64,000 nucleotides of DNA from Paraburkholderia sp. SG-MS1 (GCF_012275575.1 NZ_NPIH01000276.1:1-64000); one strand, 5' to 3'; positions 52,289-62,600 are shown, numbered from the stretch's first letter. Numbers and translations: made by a program. The notes: generated by a model from the letters alone, not told the origin.

Positions 52289-53185
52289 TTAAATGTTTTC
52301 CCCAAATCTGCTCAGCAATTCGCTATGGAATTGCTGAGCCGCGCCGGTTAGAATCTGCTGCCGATGTTGTAGCAGGCAAATCGACTGATCCGGGACAGCC
52401 TCGCTAACGTTCACGAAAATTAGCCGCTCCGTCACCAATGTGCTGCTCAGTGACTCACTGGACAGAACGATCAGTTGATCTGATCTTGAGCAGAGTTCCA
52501 GCGCCAGTAAAACGGATGAGCATTCCGTCACCCGTGTCGGCATGTCGAGACCATTGTCCGAAAACAGCCGATGAAAAGGAGACGTTCGATCGCCTAAAGG
52601 ATCGATAGTCATCCACTCTGCCCTCTGTAAAGCCCTCAACGAGCCTGCTCCTCGTAAAATGTGATCCTTGCGCGCTGCGACCACGCTCGAGCGTCGGCAC
52701 AACTCAGTCGAATGAAAAAACCTGTCCTGCGAGTTCCATTGCGTAGTGACCGCGAAATCGATCAAGCCTTGTCGAAGCTGCTCTACTAGCGGTAGCGGGC
52801 GCATTTCCAGAAGACGGAGCTCAACATCCGGGTGATCGTGTTGAAAGTGTTCAATCGCGGCGATCATCGGCGACAACGCTCCTGCCAGAGGGGTGATGCC
52901 GACGGTCACCTGGCCGCCGCCCATGCCTTTCATCAGCGCGATGTCGTTACCGGCTTTCTTTACGCACTGCAAGATGAAACGCGCATGGGAGACAAGCCGC
53001 TGGCCGTACGGGGTGAGCCGGGTGCCGGTGCTGAATCGTTCTAGCAGCTTGGCATCAAGCGACGCTTCCAGTTCTTTAATAGTTTTGCTCAATGCAGGCT
53101 GCGTAAGATGCAGGTTGCGCGCGGCCTCGTGAAAACTTCCTGTTTCCGAGATGGCAACCAGAGCGCGTAGTTGATTGAGCTTCAT
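52289..53185 (-). CDS. LysR-family regulator of the amidohydrolase cluster
   Basis: The 298-residue protein begins LNQLRALVAISETGSFHEAARNLHLTQPALSKTIKELE, the usual LysR helix-turn-helix, then the effector domain. It lies between the symporter (30 bases upstream) and porin genes on the same strand, so it may be part of the transcript it controls. The inducer is unknown. Confidence 0.9.
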   Translation of the reverse strand: MKLNQLRALVAISETGSFHEAARNLHLTQPALSKTIKELEASLDAKLLERFSTGTRLTPYGQRLVSHARFILQCVKKAGNDIALMKGMGGGQVTVGITPLAGALSPMIAAIEHFQHDHPDVELRLLEMRPLPLVEQLRQGLIDFAVTTQWNSQDRFFHSTELCRRSSVVAARKDHILRGAGSLRALQRAEWMTIDPLGDRTSPFHRLFSDNGLDMPTRVTECSSVLLALELCSRSDQLIVLSSESLSSTLVTERLIFVNVSEAVPDQSICLLQHRQQILTGAAQQFHSELLSRFGENI

Positions 53186-53215
53186 GGTTCGATACCTTGC
53201 ATAAGCTGACTGACT

Positions 53216-54520
53216 TCACGCCGGTCTGTAATGCTTGCTTTCGCGAATAGTGGAAACTGCAATAAAAGCGACCACGCATGAAGCGATCAGATAGAAAGCG
53301 GGAGCCATTGGATTACCCGTTTTCGCCAGGAGCCAGGTGACCACGTACTGGGCCGATCCTCCAAACGCCATGACCGCTATGCTGCACATAATTGACAAGC
53401 CGGACGCCCTCACGGAACTCGGCAAGATCTCTGTCAGAAGGACGAGGACCGGAATCGCTACCACGTAGAGCAATGCCGTCAATAATGACGTCATGGCAAG
53501 GACAAGGAACAAGCTGGGGCTGTGATTTACAAGTTCGTACGCGGGATACGTTGCCGCCGCTGTGAGGACCAGCGCTGTCTGTATCAGCGGTTTTCTTAGG
53601 ACCAGACGGTCCGTGAGGCGTCCGGCAATCAACGAGACAATCAGCATGGTCGCTCCGGAAACGCAGCCCGATAAAAGAGAAAGCGACGGTGGCATGTGAA
53701 GTACGCGGATCATGTAGGTCGGCATGAAAAATACGACGACGTATGTGCCGACGGTCCCTGCAGTAATGGCGAGCACGCCCTTTATCAAGCTTCCGAAATG
53801 CTGACTGAAGAGCGTGCGAATCGGACTTAAGTCGTATCGCTCAGGGTTATGGGTTTCGTCCAGCTGGGACCTGATATACAGCCCGACGGGCGCGATCAAA
53901 AGTCCAAGCAGGAACGGGATGCGCCAGCCCCATGCTTCGATCGAGTCAGGTGACAACGTGGCATACAACACGGCGCCGCTCAATGCGCCGAGCAGCGCTG
54001 CCATCCCTTGGCTGGCTGCTTGCCAACTTATACGGAAACCCCGGCTTTGCACTTCGCCCGCTTCCATGAGTAACGACGTTGACGGGCCAATTTCTCCTCC
54101 GAGCGAGAAGCCTTGTAGCATTCGCCCTGCCAAGACGATAAGCGGCCCAGCGATACCCACGGACTCATAGGTCGGCGCACATGCGATACAGAGCGTACCG
54201 GCGACCATCACGCTAATGGTTAATGTCATGGCGCGTTTCCTGCCTCGGCGATCCGCATAACTTCCGATGACGAAAGCCCCTAGGGGCCGCAGGATGAAGC
54301 CGATCCCGAATGTCGCAACTGCTAGCATCAGCGAACCATATGCGTTCGACGAAGGGAAGAAAAGCTTGCCGATCAGTACGGCAAAGAAGCTATATACGGT
54401 GAAATCGTAGACCTCAAGCGCGTTGCCGATCGAACAGGCAGCAATTGTGCGTATGTCATTATTTCGCGCTTCTTGTGCAGAGTTAAGACTTTCTGCGCGG
54501 GTAAATACTCCGTTATCCAT
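53216..54520 (-). CDS. MFS transporter, metabolite:H+ symporter (MHS) type
   Basis: The 434-residue form starts at ATG 54520; a frame extension to a TTG adds six residues. Twelve membrane segments are visible. The motif GSYADRRGRKRAMTLTI in loop 2-3 and GRMLQGFSLGGEIGPSTSLLMEA in segment 4 are typical of MHS transporters (ProP, KgtP, ShiA), which move carboxylates, betaines or similar solutes with protons. It heads the cluster and probably brings the substrate of the M20 hydrolase across the inner membrane after the porin. Confidence 0.9.
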   Translation of the reverse strand: MDNGVFTRAESLNSAQEARNNDIRTIAACSIGNALEVYDFTVYSFFAVLIGKLFFPSSNAYGSLMLAVATFGIGFILRPLGAFVIGSYADRRGRKRAMTLTISVMVAGTLCIACAPTYESVGIAGPLIVLAGRMLQGFSLGGEIGPSTSLLMEAGEVQSRGFRISWQAASQGMAALLGALSGAVLYATLSPDSIEAWGWRIPFLLGLLIAPVGLYIRSQLDETHNPERYDLSPIRTLFSQHFGSLIKGVLAITAGTVGTYVVVFFMPTYMIRVLHMPPSLSLLSGCVSGATMLIVSLIAGRLTDRLVLRKPLIQTALVLTAAATYPAYELVNHSPSLFLVLAMTSLLTALLYVVAIPVLVLLTEILPSSVRASGLSIMCSIAVMAFGGSAQYVVTWLLAKTGNPMAPAFYLIASCVVAFIAVSTIRESKHYRPA

Positions 54521-55090
54521 ATCACATTCCACGTTCAATTGGTCGGTTCGTTTGCGTTGCGCTATGCTGCTTTCCAGTGAAGCCAGTATTCCTCCCCATA
54601 AATAATCGCGAAATGGTATTTTTTAATCGTGATAACCGATACTTATCGCGCCCTGGCCGATGAGGATGTGCCAGACCCCGGCAGGACGCGTCACCCTCCT
54701 GCGCAACGGGCGAATGGTGCCGACGCTCTGGTCGTCAGGATGGGATGCCCGCCAAACCGCGCTTATGCGTCGTGTCGTACCGCTCCGCGGGACCCGACCC
54801 GGGTTGAGCCGCACTGCCGGTATCACCTTGGCGGCGAAAGTAACAGAAGCGTCATCAACTTTTTGTTCCTGCGCAGCAGCGATGCCTCGGATTCTTTTCG
54901 TTAAATTTGTTGAGCAAGACATTCTTTCGGTAACGACTTTTCACAAATAGCTGACTACAGTGTCAATCGGTAAGCGTTGCAGTGCCTGTGCCACTGCGCC
55001 TACGCAGGCCGGCCTTCCTCGCGTGCGAATGCGGACTCAAGCCCCGCGTTGCGCGGGTCCGCCGCGGTTGCGCAAAACGAGGTAAAACCG
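54521..55090. other. intergenic, upstream of the symporter cluster
   Basis: These 570 bases show no recognisable gene. They hold the promoter of the symporter cluster on the minus strand and the leader of the broken AraC gene on the plus strand. Confidence 0.4.
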
Positions 55091-56097
55091 ATGAATGCAT
55101 GTCCCACGATCATTTCGACAGAGTCCGTTCCACCCGGCGAAAGGCTTGCGTACTGGAAAGCTCAGGTAGGGATGCTCCTGACTCACCTCGAATGCTATAG
55201 CACGGCGGGCGACGCCTTCTCAGGCACAGTGGTGGTACAGCCGAGCAATGTAGTCAGTTTCGTTCATATCAAGGCGTCTTTGCATGCAATCGCGCGAGGG
55301 CGAACTCGTCTCGCGCAATCCGGAGAAGAGCGAGTCTTCATCGTCCTGCAGACAGATGGTGAGGCGCGGGTCGAGCAGGACGGTCGGCAAGGGCTTCTGA
55401 AGCCGGGCGACATGACGCTGCTGGACACCTCGAGAACCTTCCATGCAGATTTCCCCGAGCCGATGTCGCAGCTTGTCCTGCAAGTGCCTCGAGCGCTTGT
55501 GCGCAAACAGGTTGGCGCCGTCGAGCGGTTCGCCGGAACGGTCGTCCCTACGAGCAATACGGTTTGCAAACTGACGTGGGACTTTGTGCAATTCATTGTC
55601 CAGGAGTCTTGGCATGCTAGCCGATGACGTGGCCCAACGGCTGACCGATCAAGCCACCGAAATGGCCGCCATGGCGTTCCTGTCTTCCTTAGACAACGTC
55701 GAGGTTGCGACGCAGCCCACTGCCGGAAGGGTGATGTTGGCCAACCGGGGACGGGCGTTCATCGAGGCGAGACTTCGAGATCCATCGCTGACCCCCATTG
55801 AGCGTTGCAGAGCAACTTGGCATCTCACGTCGCTGTCTGAGTGCCATCTTTGCTGGGCAAGGCGAGTCCGTGGAGCGATTCAGCTGGGGCAGGCGGCTCG
55901 ACAAGTGCGCGCGCGACCTGAGCGATCCCGGGCAGCCGGCAAGAGCAATTGGCGACATCGCGTTTTCGTGGGGCTTTAGGAGCCTCCCTCACTTCAGCCA
56001 AACATTCAAGGCGAAGCTGGGCAAGACCCCACGTGAATTCCGGAAAACCCGCTCTGAAGCGCGGTCGCATCGGCGCGCGGCAGTCGGCCACCTTTGA
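55091..56097 (+). pseudogene. AraC-family regulator with two frameshifts
   Basis: Three consecutive frames make one AraC protein. The sensor domain (PGERLAYWKAQVGMLLTHLE to FIVQESWHA) is followed by a middle part (LADDVAQRLTDQATEM to RLRDPSLTP) and the helix-turn-helix end (SVAEQLGISRRCLSAIFAGQGES to FSWGFRSLPHFSQTFKAKLG). The first break is near 55610-55620. The second fits one extra C in the CCCCC run at about 55791-55796. The intact protein would have been about 330 residues. Confidence 0.85.
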
Positions 56098-56214
56098 ACG
56101 CGATGGTTGGCTTATGCGTGAGTGGCTCGTGAGCCGGTCTTATCTGCCATGTTCCTCGGTTCCGACTGCGGAACCTTGCTGCATTGCGCGCCCGCTGCCG
56201 CCCATCAGCCACCC

Positions 56215-56850
56215 TTATCCTGTGAGCCGCGCCTTCAATCTAGGCGCCGCGAACTCAAGGAACGCCCGCAACTTAACCGGCACCTGACGCTGCCCAGGAT
56301 AGATGAGGGTGACCGGGGAGTTTCCTGGCTCATATTGATCGAGCACTGTAACGAGAGATCGCGCTTCCAGCTGGCGGTCAATCTGATACGAAAGCACGCG
56401 CGCGATGCCGGCGCCGTGTTCGGCAGCCACGACGGCGGCCTCGATGGAGTTGACCATAAGTCGCCATCGCACCGCCATGCTTTGCACTTCCCCGTTATGG
56501 CGGAAGTTCCAGCTAGTGCCGGCGCTTAATCCTTCATATCCAACGCAGTGGTGCAAGGTGAGGTCAGCGGCGTGGCCGGCGTGCTGCGGCTGTCCAGATA
56601 CTCAGGGCTTGCGCACAGCACCTGGCGCACCTGCCCGACCCGCAGGCCGACCATGTTGCTGTCTGGAAGCTCACCGGTTCGCAACGCGATATCGACGTGT
56701 TCCTCGAGCAGGCTGACGTTTCTATCCGTTAGCTGGACGCGCACGCGGATGTCTGGATAAGTGCGCAAGAACTCCGCGATTACCGGCAGGCCGACCGGAC
56801 AACAACATGTAATTGATAAGCGCACCGTGCAAGCTTCGTCATCGGGTGCC
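56215..56850 (-). pseudogene. LysR-family regulator relic
   Basis: Two minus-strand frames overlap at 56526-56556. The upstream one has LPVIAEFLRTYPDIRVRVQLTDRNVSLLEEHVDIALRTGELP, and the downstream one ends with AAVVAAEHGAGIARVLSYQID and LRAFLEFAAPRLKARL. Together they are the effector domain of a LysR protein of the transcriptional-repressor (CrgA-like) branch. The DNA-binding head is missing. Confidence 0.8.
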
Positions 56851-57216
56851 GGGATAACTGTCCAGACGAAGCTGTTCAGGCAACGCTCGGCGCCTACCGC
56901 TTTATGAAAAAAGTGCTGCGAGCCCGGAGGACACTTCTGGGCATTCACTGTTCTCTATGTTGCCCCCGGCCGCGTACCATCGGTGCAGGTAACCGCGGTC
57001 TACAATGAAGCGATGTGTCCGACCGAAATTCAGGAGCAGCATTGAAGTCCGCGCCCAAGAATTCTACGGACGTCACCGCCGCCTTCCGGGATGAGTTGCT
57101 CGCCAGAGCATGGCCTGATGCTCTAGGCGTTAGCTCATCTGCGCACAAGGGGCTCATGCCGACGGGAGCCGCATCATAGCCGACGGACTCCGGGCTCAAC
57201 GGAAACCTCTGGACGT
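56851..57216. other. intergenic, no gene recognised
   Basis: The gap between the LysR relic and the IS3 relic contains no recognisable coding or RNA sequence. Confidence 0.4.
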
Positions 57217-57772
57217 TAGGTCGCCATAGTGCATGTTGGCCTGCCAGACACGCCGGATCTCCGGTTCCAGAGTTTCGTCGCGTTTCGCGCGGGCACAGCG
57301 CGTTGATGGATCTCGGAGCTGCGCCGCATGGCGTCGGTAACCCGACGGGGCAATCTGCAAGACCTTGCAGATCGGCTCGCCCCCAAAGGTATCGCGATGC
57401 TGGTCAACGAAGGCCTTCAGGATTTCAAACGGCGGTCGAGCTCCGCCTCGGCGAAAAACGCGCTCGCGACCTTGAGGATTTCGTGGGCACGACGCAGCTC
57501 CTTGACCTCGCGCTCCAGGGCCTTGACGCGCTCGCGCTTGTCTGTGGTCACGCCATCGCGCTCTCCGGCATCAACCTGATCGCGCTTGACCCAATCGTGC
57601 AGCGTCCGCGGCGTGCAGCCGATCATCGGTGCAATCGTCTCGACCGCTGCCCACATTGACGGATGTTCGCTACGCTGCTCGCACCAGACGTAGCGCACGC
57701 TCGCGAACTTCTGGGGAAAACCTGGTTACCTTCTTGTTCACGGCTCCATTGTCTCAAGAGTTGGAGCCTCCA
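57217..57772 (-). mobile_element. IS3-family relic (orfA frameshifted, orfB truncated)
   Basis: The 5' end, TGGAGGCTCCAACTCTTGAG (complement of 57753-57772), starts the element. OrfA begins at a GTG (NKKVTRFSPEVRERAL). It shifts frame at about 57680, where two bases seem lost, and continues as EHPSMWAAVETIAPMIG to AFFAEAELDRRLKS. OrfB follows (DQHRDTFGGEPICKVLQIAPSGYRRH) but stops after RVWQANMHYG at about 57225. The DDE core is gone. Confidence 0.8.
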
Positions 57773-57892
57773 CAAAATTCGGTGCGGTTCATAGCAGTTG
57801 CGACTCAGATTTTCCACCGGAGTAGCGGCACTTTCATGTTATTAACCGGTGACGGCCGCCGGCTCGTCCCATTAACTGATTCACGTGAGCGT

Positions 57893-58186
57893 TTAGCGGC
57901 GCGGATGGATTCCACCCATCTGGGACGTACCATCCGCGACCGAGCCGTAGTCGCTCGTCTGCGTTGGTGCTTGCGGCAACGCTTCCGCAGTGACCCGCGC
58001 TTGTGCAGCCAACACGGTCGACGGGTAGTACGGATCGCTCATATTCGGTTTGTACCCTGCTTTCTCGAATTGCACAAGCTGAGCGCGGACATCCCCGCGG
58101 CTCAACGGAACTTCGACTTGAGCGCTCGAAGGAGCGGGGACGGCGAATGCAGCGGCTAGAGCGGCGACAGAAACGAGCGACTTCAT
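57893..58186 (-). CDS. DUF4148 domain secreted protein
   Basis: The 97-residue protein starts at ATG 58186, preceded by GGAGG. A signal peptide (VAALAAAFAVPAPSSA) is followed by SRGDVRAQLVQFEKAGYKPNMSDPYYPSTVLAAQARV, the core of DUF4148, a small periplasmic family very common in Burkholderia. The function is unknown. It is intact although it sits among IS relics. Confidence 0.88.
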   Translation of the reverse strand: MKSLVSVAALAAAFAVPAPSSAQVEVPLSRGDVRAQLVQFEKAGYKPNMSDPYYPSTVLAAQARVTAEALPQAPTQTSDYGSVADGTSQMGGIHPRR

Positions 58187-58473
58187 GATCTTGACCTCCG
58201 GTTCAATTAAGATGCTCCGTCCGCGGATTGGCCGGACGGGCCACTGGTCATCGAAGTGTAAGCCTGCGGTCTTGTAAGATCGTTGCCGTTTTTGATGAAT
58301 GACTTTGTCAAATACCAAAATAATCACGTCGACCCTTGTTGCGTTACAAGTCCTATTCATTTCTTGATTGCTGATCGGCATCGCCGAAGCTTTAGCCATC
58401 CCAGCACGGGCAGCCAAGGCAATGACGCGACGCCGAGATCATCCGCGACTGGCGACGTTGATGCAGTAAGCGC
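58187..58473. other. leader of the DUF4148 gene and IS66-like remnant
   Basis: The AT-rich part at about 58270-58370 is the likely promoter of the DUF4148 gene. No further gene is recognised. Confidence 0.35.
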
Positions 58474-59470
58474 CCGATTAACCTTGTAATTACCCACTTC
58501 TTTTCATTGCGAGTTCGTAACCGAGTTGAATGTCCGTCAGCCGTCGCATACGTCGCCACATCACCGTGTTGCCAGGCGGAGGATCGCTGGCACGTGCCAG
58601 ATAGGATGCAGAGTACGGAGATGAGGTTGGCCAGCCAGTCTGCCGTACGTAGCCGGGCGTCTTCGGCCTTGCATCCCGACTTCAGGATCTTGTGGAACGT
58701 CTCGATCTTCCAGCGCATGGCATACCAGTCGAGCTTTTCTACGGCCTGTGCACGCGAGCTGACTGGCAAATCCGTAATCAGCTTCCATTCTATCGGGGCG
58801 CGTTTGGCAGGAGCGTTACGCTCCCGAGCATGAATGACTGAGAGCTGCAGCGCCGGATAACGATTCTGCTTGCGATGGGCGGCAGCACCGTCATGCGCTG
58901 ATAGCGAAGCTCCAGGTCGACCACCAGTCGCGCGCCCTTCGCGTCGCGAAGCTCAACGCGATGCAGGCCCTTGACCCTTCCGTTACGCATCTCGCCGTCG
59001 ATCGTATGCTGACCATCTCCAGCCAGGCGATCTACACATGTGCGAACAAGGAAGTGTGTGCCGAGATCGTGCGCCGTGCAGAACAGTTCGTAGATGTCGC
59101 TTTCCCGATCACCTACATGGATACAGCGCCCGGGCTCCCCCAGCAGCGCGCTCGACTCGCGCATATTCTCGAGCCAGCGGTAGCTTTCCTTTTCCGCAAT
59201 CGGTACGCGCGTAGGGTTGACGTGACGCTTGAGCGCCGTACAGCCTTTGAACTTGCTCCGTGTCCAGAATTTTATGGCGCTCAGACCCAGAGGCAAACCT
59301 TCGGTGGTTACCGCCAGGCTGGAATGCATCAGGATGCCGCATTGGGTCAGCGAATTCTGCAATCCGTTTCCCTTGTACCCGGTTCGCATTGTCGCTTTGC
59401 CCGTGTACCCGACATATTCCAGGGTACCGGGTTTTTCGATGGGGATGTGGGTAATTACAAGCCGATTAAC
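58474..59470 (-). mobile_element. internally deleted IS4-family element with 9-bp target duplication
   Basis: Perfect 15-bp inverted ends (cttgtaattacccac) lie at 58483-58497 and 59447-59461. They are flanked directly by the 9-bp repeat ccgattaac at 58474-58482 and 59462-59470. The element proper is 979 bp, shorter than the roughly 1.4 kb expected for this Tn5-like group. Ends and duplication are intact, so it could be moved in trans. Confidence 0.9.
58490..59400 (-). pseudogene. IS4-family (Tn5-group) transposase, deleted and frameshifted
   Basis: The minus-strand pieces run in the proper order: CGILMHSSLAVTTEGLPLGL and CIHVGDRESDIYELFCTAHDLG, then after a frameshift near 58790 the YREK signature DWYAMRWKIETFHKILKSGC. 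A deletion follows LISVLCILS and joins to the C-terminus YLARASDPPPGNTVMWR, which ends at TAA 58490. The N-terminal catalytic part is also missing. Confidence 0.85.
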
Positions 59471-59529
59471 ACCAGCAGCGCGACGTTTGGTATCGACGTT
59501 GCATGTTGCGCCTCCGGTAAGCTTCTCCG

Positions 59530-59767
59530 TCACTGGGCGACCATATTGGCGTTCAAGCCATGCGCACGAGCCACTTCGGCAATCGAACGATTCGGATCGT
59601 TCGCTTCGGCAGCAACCGCTTCCCGAAACTCCTTCGTGCAGCTCCTCATCCCGGTTGTCTTCCATGCACTACTGACTTCATCGATCTGATTCCCATTACA
59701 CATCTAATGGGAATCAGACTGCCTGTGCCGCGCTTTCGCGAACAGACGGTACATTTCGACCGCTTAC
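59530..59767 (-). mobile_element. left end and TnpA fragment of an IS66-family element
   Basis: On the minus strand the element starts GTAAGCGGTCGAAATG (59752-59767), the GTAAGCG type of IS66 ends. It then has a 13-bp hairpin (59686-59717) and a 39-codon frame at 59530-59649 (CTKEFREAVAAEANDPN, SIAEVARAHGLNANMV). That frame reads as the HTH of TnpA before a stop. The rest of IS66 is absent, and the IS4 copy is inserted just beyond. Confidence 0.65.
59686..59717. repeat. 13-bp perfect inverted repeat within the IS66 end
   Basis: The arm ctgattcccatta and its complement surround a 6-base loop, about 50 bases inside the presumed IS66 terminus. Confidence 0.75.
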
Positions 59768-60151
59768 TTGATGTATCAAGGGAATTCACCAGCAAAGGCC
59801 ACGGTGCGGCCCGATTTCGGCTCAGCTGTGCGGACTGTTGAGCACCTATTCCGCGCAATGATCTGGTTTGAGCTGCCAAATCAGTCGCGTTTTGATGGCT
59901 ACTGACGCTTGGGCAGGAAAGCGGATGGGAAAGCGTCGCGTTGAGTTGGCCCTGTCTCAGCAGGTGTTGAACATCGACGGCAGATCGGGATTGCGCTCAG
60001 CTGTGTATAACCTAAAAAATATCTTTATATTTAATCAATCGAAATCATGCATTTACCTGTGTGAAGTAAATTCGTGTCATGTAAAATCGCTGCGAATTGA
60101 CGACCTACGGTCAGCCTCGCATTCGATTTTGGCGCGATCGTACACCGGTAC
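59768..60151. other. intergenic, no gene recognised
   Basis: The DNA between the IS66 end and the LysR gene becomes AT-rich at about 60000-60090 and shows no gene. Confidence 0.4.
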
Positions 60152-61105
60152 TTATCGATTTACGTCGAGCCTCTCGCTCAGCACTCTGACCTCAAGATCA
60201 TGCTTCTTCAACGCAAGCGGGACCGCTTCTTTAAGGAGCTCGACGAGCGTCCGAATCTTCGCGTCAACATACTGCCTCGATGCAAAAATCGCATAGATAT
60301 GATTGCCTGACAAGCGGTAGTCAGGCAGAACCTGCCTGAGATTTCCTGCACGCAGACCAGGCAATGCAACTGCGACCGGGAGTGGGCCAATGCCCATGCC
60401 GGCGGCGACCGCGCCTTCGAGCGCTTCCGCTGCATTGACCTCGAACGGAGTCCGTTCGAACTCGTGAACAACAACGCCATCAGGTCCTTCCAGCGGCCAT
60501 TGGCTAGCCGGAAGGTCGGGCAACGTCAAATGCAGGCACGTATGTTCCCGTAGGTCCTCGACCCTGCGAACTGTTCCGCGACGATCGAGGTAGTCGGGCG
60601 AAGCACAGAGAATGATATGGGTAGTGCCGATGCGATTGGCGATCATTGACGAATCGGGCAATTGCCGCGTGACGGCTACCGAGATGTCATAGCCTTCTTC
60701 GACGAAGTTGGGAGTTCGTTGCGCAAGGACGAGTTCCGTCGAGACATCCGGAAACCTCTGGTGATACTCGGCGATAAGCGGTGGCATATAATGCTGGCCG
60801 AAGCTCAATGTCGCGTGAATCCGTAACTTACCCCAAGGTTTTATTCGGGCGTCGGCGGCCTCCGCTTCTGCCTCTTCGACATATGACAGAATCGAGACCG
60901 CGCGTTCGAAGTAGCGTTGCCCTGCTTCGGTCAACGAAATGCGGCGTGTTGTTCGGTTCAAAAGCCGCGTGCGCAATCGCGACTCCAATTCGCCGATTGC
61001 CCGCGATACCTGTGGAACGGTAATCGAGGCGCGCTCCGCCGCTTTAGTAAAGCTTCCACTCTCTACGACCCGAATGAACAGCTGCATGCAATCCAAGGTG
61101 TCCAT
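60152..61105 (-). CDS. LysR-family regulator (CrgA/DntR-like branch)
   Basis: The 317-residue protein begins MDTLDCMQLFIRVVESGSFTKAAERASITVPQVSRAIGELE, the helix-turn-helix of the large LysR group that includes CrgA. The complete effector domain ends with VRVLSERLDVNR. No divergent target gene is visible upstream (61106-61778 is empty), so its target may have been lost or lie elsewhere. Confidence 0.9.
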   Translation of the reverse strand: MDTLDCMQLFIRVVESGSFTKAAERASITVPQVSRAIGELESRLRTRLLNRTTRRISLTEAGQRYFERAVSILSYVEEAEAEAADARIKPWGKLRIHATLSFGQHYMPPLIAEYHQRFPDVSTELVLAQRTPNFVEEGYDISVAVTRQLPDSSMIANRIGTTHIILCASPDYLDRRGTVRRVEDLREHTCLHLTLPDLPASQWPLEGPDGVVVHEFERTPFEVNAAEALEGAVAAGMGIGPLPVAVALPGLRAGNLRQVLPDYRLSGNHIYAIFASRQYVDAKIRTLVELLKEAVPLALKKHDLEVRVLSERLDVNR

Positions 61106-61778
61106 AAATAGACAGATATAATGTCAGTTATTTAAGTTAAGCGAAATGTGCACCTGAATGAGACGAGCCGACTTCCTTTAGACAAGGCGATCCGGACGCC
61201 GAAAGGCCCACATTACGCATCTCAGCCCGAAGTGGGCTAGCTCGACGCTGTTTTTTCATCAGCTGATCGTTTCAACGCTAGCCGCAAGCGTCATCGACCG
61301 CCTGAATTCCTCACCGCGACCGTCTCGCGGCGCTGTCACTCCATACAACATGCGTAGAGAGGAGCTACGGTGCGGCGAGCCGGCCTCCGGATACAAATTG
61401 GAGCATTGATCACTAGCGATACGATGATTCGCCCCTCGCAAAATCGATCCTTCAGCCAGTAAATGCTAAGACCATGATTCGCGCGAAAGCCGCTGACGAG
61501 GCCGATGCATGTTAGGTGTGGCAAATTTTTCAGGCATTGCTTCTTGCGTTTATGCATATCACGCTTACGCAGAACTACGAACCACGTTTTAATCCGAAAT
61601 ACTTTGCAATCACGCATACTAATAATGCAGGTGTGCGTTAAATCGCATCTGCCGCCCCAGCAATCTCGCGCTCAAGACTATCCCACTGTAGTTGTAAGTC
61701 CTCACGAGGACAAGGGGGCGCTTGCGTCCGACTGCCCTCTTGCTGGCCACCCCACATCTCGTGCACCGGACTTGAAAG
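61106..61778. other. 673 bases without a recognised gene
   Basis: Open frames here are short and unlike known families. No RNA gene is seen. Confidence 0.4.
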
Positions 61779-62600
61779 TCACACGCTGCGGCTTGTCCGC
61801 TTTGCTTTTGGTTCGGGCCGCATGGCAGCTGCACGCGCTAAATGCATCTCGACACGCGTGGCCTCAGCCAGAAGATGATTTCCAAGCTCTAGCTGACGCT
61901 CCTTCGGAAGCCGCGACTCGACCGCTGCAATGCTAAGTGAGCCCACCACCTCCCCCGTCGGCGAGCGCACCGCGACAGCGACTCCCCAAGACCCGCTAAC
62001 CACAAGGCCTTCGTTGACCGAAAAGCCTCTCTCGCGCGTAAGACTCACCTCCCGCCGCAAAAGAGGCAACGAGAACCTCGGGTAGTTCCTTTTGAGAAGC
62101 GCCTCGTTTTCCTGCAGGCAGCGCTCAACTTCATGGTTTTCCATTGCCGCGAGCATGGCAAGACTGCCGGCGCCGACTCCCAGCGGATGTCGCGTGCCGG
62201 GCTGTAGCACATGCGTTTTCAAAGGAAAATCACCGTCTTCCCGCAGCACACAAACTGCGAACACATCACTGCGAATTGAGAAGAATGCGGAGTCGCCTGA
62301 GGTGCGAGCAAGTCGTGCGACGGCATCTGCCGCCTCTCGTCCCAAGCCAAACCGCTCATTCGCGATGCCGCCGAGGACGTAGCACTCTCGCCCTACAAAG
62401 TACCGCAACGAACGCGGGTCCTGCTCCACCATCCCTTCAGCTATTAGCGCCAATACCAATCGATGAGCGGTCGGCTTGTTCAGCTCCGTATCTCGCACGA
62501 GCTGCGCGAGGTTGATGCCCGTAGCTCGGGTTCTCGCCACAGCTCGCAAAACGCGCAACGCGCGAGAAACCGCCTGCGCGCCAATCACTGGCTCAGCCAT
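61779..62600 (-). CDS. IclR-family transcriptional regulator
   Basis: The 273-residue form starts at ATG 62600, four bases after GGGAGG. The N-terminal winged helix (ALRVLRAVARTRATGINLAQLVRDTELNKPTAHRLVLALIAEGM) and the effector domain (HVLQPGTRHPLGVGAGSLAMLAA) are typical of IclR proteins. It is divergent from the dehydrogenase gene at 63233, its probable target, and palindromes lie upstream of both genes. A perfect -10 (TATAAT, complement of 62622-62627) precedes it. Confidence 0.92.
   Translation of the reverse strand: MAEPVIGAQAVSRALRVLRAVARTRATGINLAQLVRDTELNKPTAHRLVLALIAEGMVEQDPRSLRYFVGRECYVLGGIANERFGLGREAADAVARLARTSGDSAFFSIRSDVFAVCVLREDGDFPLKTHVLQPGTRHPLGVGAGSLAMLAAMENHEVERCLQENEALLKRNYPRFSLPLLRREVSLTRERGFSVNEGLVVSGSWGVAVAVRSPTGEVVGSLSIAAVESRLPKERQLELGNHLLAEATRVEMHLARAAAMRPEPKAKRTSRSV

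Noticed and set aside
54623..54922. Overlapping open frames upstream of the symporter cluster
   Set aside because: Frames on both strands are short with no motifs; the DNA looks like intergenic leader.
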